Assembly: GCA_030248135.1 (NCBI GenBank)
Contig: JASANC010005499.1
Coordinates: 1 to 64,000 of the forward strand
Direction of reading: 5' to 3'
Length of the DNA stretch: 64,000 nucleotides
Source: Theristus sp. LFF4_11
Lineage: Eukaryota; Nematoda; Chromadorea; Monhysterida; Xyalidae
A model generated the notes under the pieces. It worked only from the letters and a program-made list of their open reading frames with translations. It was not told where the DNA came from and did no database searches. Below, piece after piece: positions 59,330 to 64,000 of the stretch (positions are counted from its first letter, which is position 1; each line of letters starts with the position of its first letter). A program made the position numbers and the translations under genes.

Positions 59330-62300
59330 TCACCACCACGCCTTCACACCGTGATTGGCGAGCATTTTTTCTGCGCACATGATGCCGCTGGACAGCGAGC
59401 CCAGAAATCCTCCAACGACGATGTCTTGGCCTGCAAAGATCAGTTTTATTGCAAGTGCGCACACGCGCATCCAGTATTTTTTCACTTTTTTGTTTAACTG
59501 CTGTCGATTTTTTTTGCAGTATCTGCCTTTTAGTCCGGAAAGTTCTCAACAAAACACTCTAAACAATATGTACAACACCCCAATACATATGGTTGGTATA
59601 GTTGAACCAATTGAGTATTTCCATTTTTGCCACCTATTTATTCAGCTCCCAATTCTAGGTCAACCATTTGTTGAGTCTTTTGCCGAAGAACTTTCTCCAG
59701 TTTTAGTTAACAACAAACAACAGACAGCAACCAGAACAACAAAACGGCAAAAGGGTGCCCTCACCTGCGAGATACAGCCCGTGCAGGTCACTCTGTGGCC
59801 GCAGCTCCGCCGTCGCCTCCGGCGTGAATCTGCCGCGGTCGTGTGCCATGCCGACGACGGCGCCATTCACGGTGCGCACATAGTGCAACACGGACAAAGG
59901 GCCTGCCAGGTCCATGTGCGCGAGCTGGCAAGGCAAACGCAATTGCTAGACGGTCTGTTCTGGCACCATATCACTGGCAGAATAAATGTTATGTACCAGT
60001 AGTTGTTGCGCTTTGTGAACCACGTTTTTGGGGGTTTTTTTTGTTGTAAATAGGCACATTTTAAGGTTGCTGTTTTTGTCCCGCAAGCAGCAATATTAAA
60101 GAAACAACATTAAAATAGCGCATGGTTGCAAAACATGATTCGCAATAATTTTGTTTCAGTGATGGTAAAAACAGAGATCCCTAATTGAGGCTGGTCTCCA
60201 GAGATGTTAAGGCGGCTGAGAAATGTCAAACTGTTTATTTTTTGGTCTAAACAGTAATGGAAAGTGCGTGTGTCTAACGACAAGCAGTTCAAACTCCAAT
60301 CTCTGCCCCATTTCCAGCTTTCCATCTGCCAGCCCGCAGCTAACCTTGTCTTCGAAATGCGGATAATGTTTCAGTAGCTGCCGCCAGAGCACGTCCATCA
60401 TGAGCTTTTTGTAGTTCTTGTACTGTTCAGGTCGACGATTATGGGTGCTTGTGGCCCACTGGTCGCACCAATGCACGGACGCAGGGGTGCCAACGATACA
60501 GGTGGTCGAATCTGGTGATGAAATAAAGTCAATGGGGGCAAAAAGCACTTAAAAGGGTCAATGTGGTAAAAAGGGTTAAATGGGCCAAGCCCAGAGCAAG
60601 GTCAAAATAGTCGTCCGGAATAAAAGGGTCAAGGGGCTCAAAAAAATCAAAGTGGTTGAAATCAGAGTCCACGAGACGAGAGGTTGAAAATCGAAAACTG
60701 GTCGACGTTTGTGAAAAGAAACGGTCAATGGCTTGCAAAAGGGTAAGAAAAATTCAATTGTTTCCACTCGTTGTAAATCCACTTCGAAAAGGACAAAAAT
60801 GAGCTTTTAGTCACCTGGGTACTTTTTCGCATAGCCGTCCTCTCGGGCCGATGGGAAAATGATCATGTAAAAGGGCAACGGCGCTTCAATGGCTTCGTCT
60901 AGGGGTAAATTCAGGTACTCATTCAGTGTGACGGACAACTCGCCAGGCGCAATGTGGAAATGGTTGAGGTTATCGACCCCTGAGAAGTGTTTTAAAGGCG
61001 CTTCAAAAACTGGTCCGGAGTCAAATTAGCCAAAATGAAGAATTATCCAAAATATTGCGAACAAAGTTTTTTTGAAACTCTATGCCCAACTTTTCGGAAC
61101 CAAACCCGCCGATTCACTTCACCCACGCAGCAAACAAGTTTTATGGAAATTGTCCTGGTAGTGAAGTGCAAGGTAAGCCAAACATCGGGAGCATCTTACC
61201 CAACTCCTCAGCTGAACCGTTCAGGCCAAAATAGCAGAAATGGCCCGCCGGACCCGGTTGGCCGGATGTGTACTTGGTGTACCCTGAATGTATGATTTTT
61301 CTTTTGGTCCTGAGACTCAATGCGCGCATAGATATTTAGGTAAACAGTTTTGTGTATCACGCGGCAATTACCCTAAATTGGACGGGGTCACTTGGGTGAT
61401 TTTGAATTACCATAAAAAGATTGAAACCGCGGTTTCCTTTTCACGCCTGCAAGCGCATACAGTCGCAAAAGGCGAAAAATCGATAATATTGTTTTTATTA
61501 TGCACCGACGACTCGCCCAAAAAGGTCACAAAACGCCCGAGGTTATGCACCAGATTGAAATGAGCTTTATGAAATTGGTCGATTAAAAAAACAATAGAGA
61601 CACTGTTCTTCAACGAACGTGATTTGTCGGCGACATCAGCCGGTAGCAGTTCTTTGAAGGTGGCTGCAATGCCCACGGTTGAAACAACCAACGGCGCTGT
61701 GATGTGGTACAGTTTATTGGCGTGCCGTACAGTTACACCTGTGGCAGAAGGTTGTTGTGAAAAGAAATCATGTTTTCCAAAAATATGGTGATGTTACTCA
61801 GTAGTCAAAGTTGTCCAAAAGTTAATTATTAATCATAAAATCAAAGTGCCCAATAGTAAATAGGTTATGATACTTTAGTCATGACAGTGCCCAATAAGAC
61901 AGGGGTAACTTTGAGAGAGTGACCGAGTCAAGGGTAACAAATGCGCCGAACTAACCGCTGACCCTATTTCCATTCTTCCTGTCCACCGTGATTGCGTTCA
62001 CGTCCGCTTTGACCAGAACAGCCCCGCCGGCAGCCATGACCGTCGGCACCAGATTTGCCGCGATCACCCCGGGACCGCCGCGGGGATAAAAGTTGCCCTC
62101 GGCCATGTAGTGCAACCAGCCGCCCGACAGAATGAACCACGGGGCACGCGTGAGGTCAAAACCTGAAGGAATTTTGGGCAATAACGTTTTCGACACTTTT
62201 AAAGCAAAAATGGGTGAAAATTTTTGGGTAAATTTGAGAAAATGTTTTGGTATTAAGATTGCTGGAGTGGCTAAACAAAAAAGGAACCGTGGGCATTTTG

Positions 62301-64000
62301 ATTTTAGCGGATTTTTTAATGGGTTAGAAACGCGTTTTTGAGCAAACCAATTTGGTTCGTATCTTCACACTCGGTCGTGTTGTCGGTATTTCCAGGACTG
62401 CATGGGTGTGTCGTGGCGGAGGGAACGGGTGAAATCTAATGATGCGCTCATGCTAATGCTCTTACAGGTGTTAGCGATGACGTCACCTCCCGATGATGAC
62501 AGGTTTGTTCAAACAACCTATATCAATACACCGCTAAACAAACTACAATAACCTGCAGTCGGCAATGGTTGCTGCAGGATCGACCGCAGCGTTTCATCCT
62601 TGGTCAACCCGTTCACGAAGTCAACGCACGGCTTCTGGCCAAGTTCGAAAAACAGTGAAACGCCCTCGCCCAGAACTCTGTACAGTCGCCACCGATAGAG
62701 GAAGCGGAAAACGCTGGAATTTAATAGCAATAGTTCATGTGTGTAATTTGTTTTGTCAAAGCGCATTAGTGGTTTTTTGTGGTTATGTACGAATACGACA
62801 CTTAGAAATTGGCCACTCCATTTAGAAATTGTGTTGCATTTACGGACACGATTACACGATTACTGGCGCATGTGAATTAGAACGACGTCTGTGCGTACGG
62901 ACAGAAAACAAAACGGCATTTTTGTTTTTAAAGGTTGAACTTTTGAACTGAACAAACTGCAACGTACCACAGTGGCATAATCTTGCCCAGCGCGTACACG
63001 ACCTCCATCAAAAAATCGAGTCGCTAGAAAAAAGTTTTTTCTTTGAACAATTCATTTGACGACAACTTTAAAAAAAATCCGCACCAAAAGTCGAAAGACG
63101 CTTCGAATGGCGTGCTCCTCGTTCGGGAACCGCTTCAGCAACGTCTGCTCCGTTTGGTCGATGCCGACACCCAAGCCAATCGGCTCACAAGTCGGTGCGT
63201 TCTTGTCGGGCGAGGTGTCGCCAAACTCGAGCTGATGAAAGAAAAATGGAGTGGAATAATTTTTTGAGCAACTCGAAACCTGTCAGACAGAGTGATGACG
63301 TCATCACGAAAAATGCAACATCTGTCAGTCTGTAAACTTTGGTTTTTTTGCTTGTTCGAGTTCGCCGCTTGTAATTTCGCACACAGCGGTGCCCCGTCTC
63401 GTAGTGTATAACCCGAAAAATGAAAATCAAACTTTCATTCCAAAAAGTAGGGCTGGTTTGGTTGCAACGGATGCGTCTGCAGCATCTGCCACTGGCGAAT
63501 TTGTGAACATGAAACTTTCCCGACATTTACCACGTCATACGGGTCGCCACATCGTTGCCATTCGATTTTGTCCGCTGCTAAATTGTTGAGCACAGAAGTC
63601 TGAGCAGACGAGCCCATCAGTCCAACGTAGTGGATGCCTGTACGTAACACAAATACATCTAAGAATGATATTGGAACAAAAAGTTTATCAATTTCTTTGG
63701 TACAACCAATCGACACCCCACTCAAAGAACCAAAAACAAGTTTTGGAGAAGCGAAAACTTTTTTTCAAATAAAGGCATTTTCTGGTCATGAAACCGTTGA
63801 TGATCTTCAGGTGTCCCAAAAACACTACCCAAATTCTAGCAGTGCTGGCCGATTACCGGTGTCGAATTCGAATCGCTGGCCTGCCTTGAACGTGTGGCAC
63901 GAGCCGCCAGCGACCGTGTGCTGCTCCAGCACGAGCACTCGCCAGCCGGCCTTCGCCAGAATCGCCGCCGTCGAGAGACCGCCGATGCCGCTGCCGAGCA
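59330..64000 (-). CDS. RETSAT: Retinol saturase-like FAD oxidoreductase, 5' end missing
   Basis: Related to all-trans-retinol 13,14-reductase of the ER membrane and to carotenoid isomerases; the true substrate here is unknown. Minus-strand exons: beyond 64000-63857, 63637-63531, 63231-63085, 63023-62968, 62713-62553, 62162-61956, 61738-61604, 61283-61200, 60979-60815, 60511-60345, 59924-59765, 59430-59330. Phases agree and give 543 residues before the stop, against about 610 in the human enzyme. The visible start is the dinucleotide-binding loop ([17 protein letters not shown], then LEQHTVAGG). [22 protein letters not shown]...HDRGRF and [19 protein letters not shown] are typical of the family and of its FAD-contacting end. 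About 60 residues, including any signal or membrane segment, lie right of the window. The exon 7 donor and exon 8 start are set by phase. Confidence 0.9.

Overview
The window reads as nuclear DNA from a nematode. The strongest evidence is a cuticle-collagen amino-terminal domain (membrane segment followed by a D-x-x-W-x-x-M motif) joined to interrupted Gly-X-Y blocks at 46.5-54.6 kb. All genes are split into short exons with TTTCAG-like acceptors. Seven of the eight protein models have splice phases that all agree and total coding length divisible by three. Most of them also align along their length with known families. I cannot name the species. Long introns, many exons per gene and heavy repeat load argue against a compact Caenorhabditis-type genome.

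Layout. 1-11 kb is gene-poor: two copies of a 1.1 kb dispersed repeat, two copies of a poly-C/poly-G MITE-like element, and one small two-exon gene for a 99-residue single-pass membrane protein (5.7-6.1 kb, minus). 11.0-21.6 kb is a 19-exon canonical poly(A) polymerase gene on the minus strand. Its introns hold a tRNA-Thr gene on the opposite strand, four copies of a palindromic MITE and a tRNA-derived SINE that duplicated a 3' splice site. 21.7-26.8 kb is repeat country: a 2.1 kb hAT-like element with 8-bp target-site duplication, a second copy of most of its interior, and dense poly-G arrays. 26.9-32.0 kb holds an SLC22-type transporter (minus) with a broken duplicate of its 3' end downstream.

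33.5-35.8 kb (minus) encodes a secreted cysteine-rich protein of unknown family. 36.7-38.5 kb (plus) encodes a coiled-coil protein. 39.1-43.4 kb (plus) encodes a secreted CUB + Gly/Ser linker + trypsin-like serine protease. 46.5-54.6 kb (plus) encodes a 1589-residue cuticle-collagen-like protein with a very large Thr-rich, repeat-bearing carboxyl-terminal region. 55.9-58.7 kb (plus) encodes a thrombospondin-repeat-like membrane protein with a mucin-like stalk. 59.3 kb to the right edge (minus) is a retinol saturase-like FAD enzyme whose amino terminus lies outside the window.

There are no operons or shared pathways that the sequence can prove. Four neighbouring genes (33-59 kb) encode secreted or cell-surface proteins, two of them with poly-Thr tracts, but this may be chance. 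The most distinctive objects are the giant collagen, the SINE that duplicated and then displaced a splice acceptor, the G-tract MITE family, and the unassigned cysteine-rich secreted protein.
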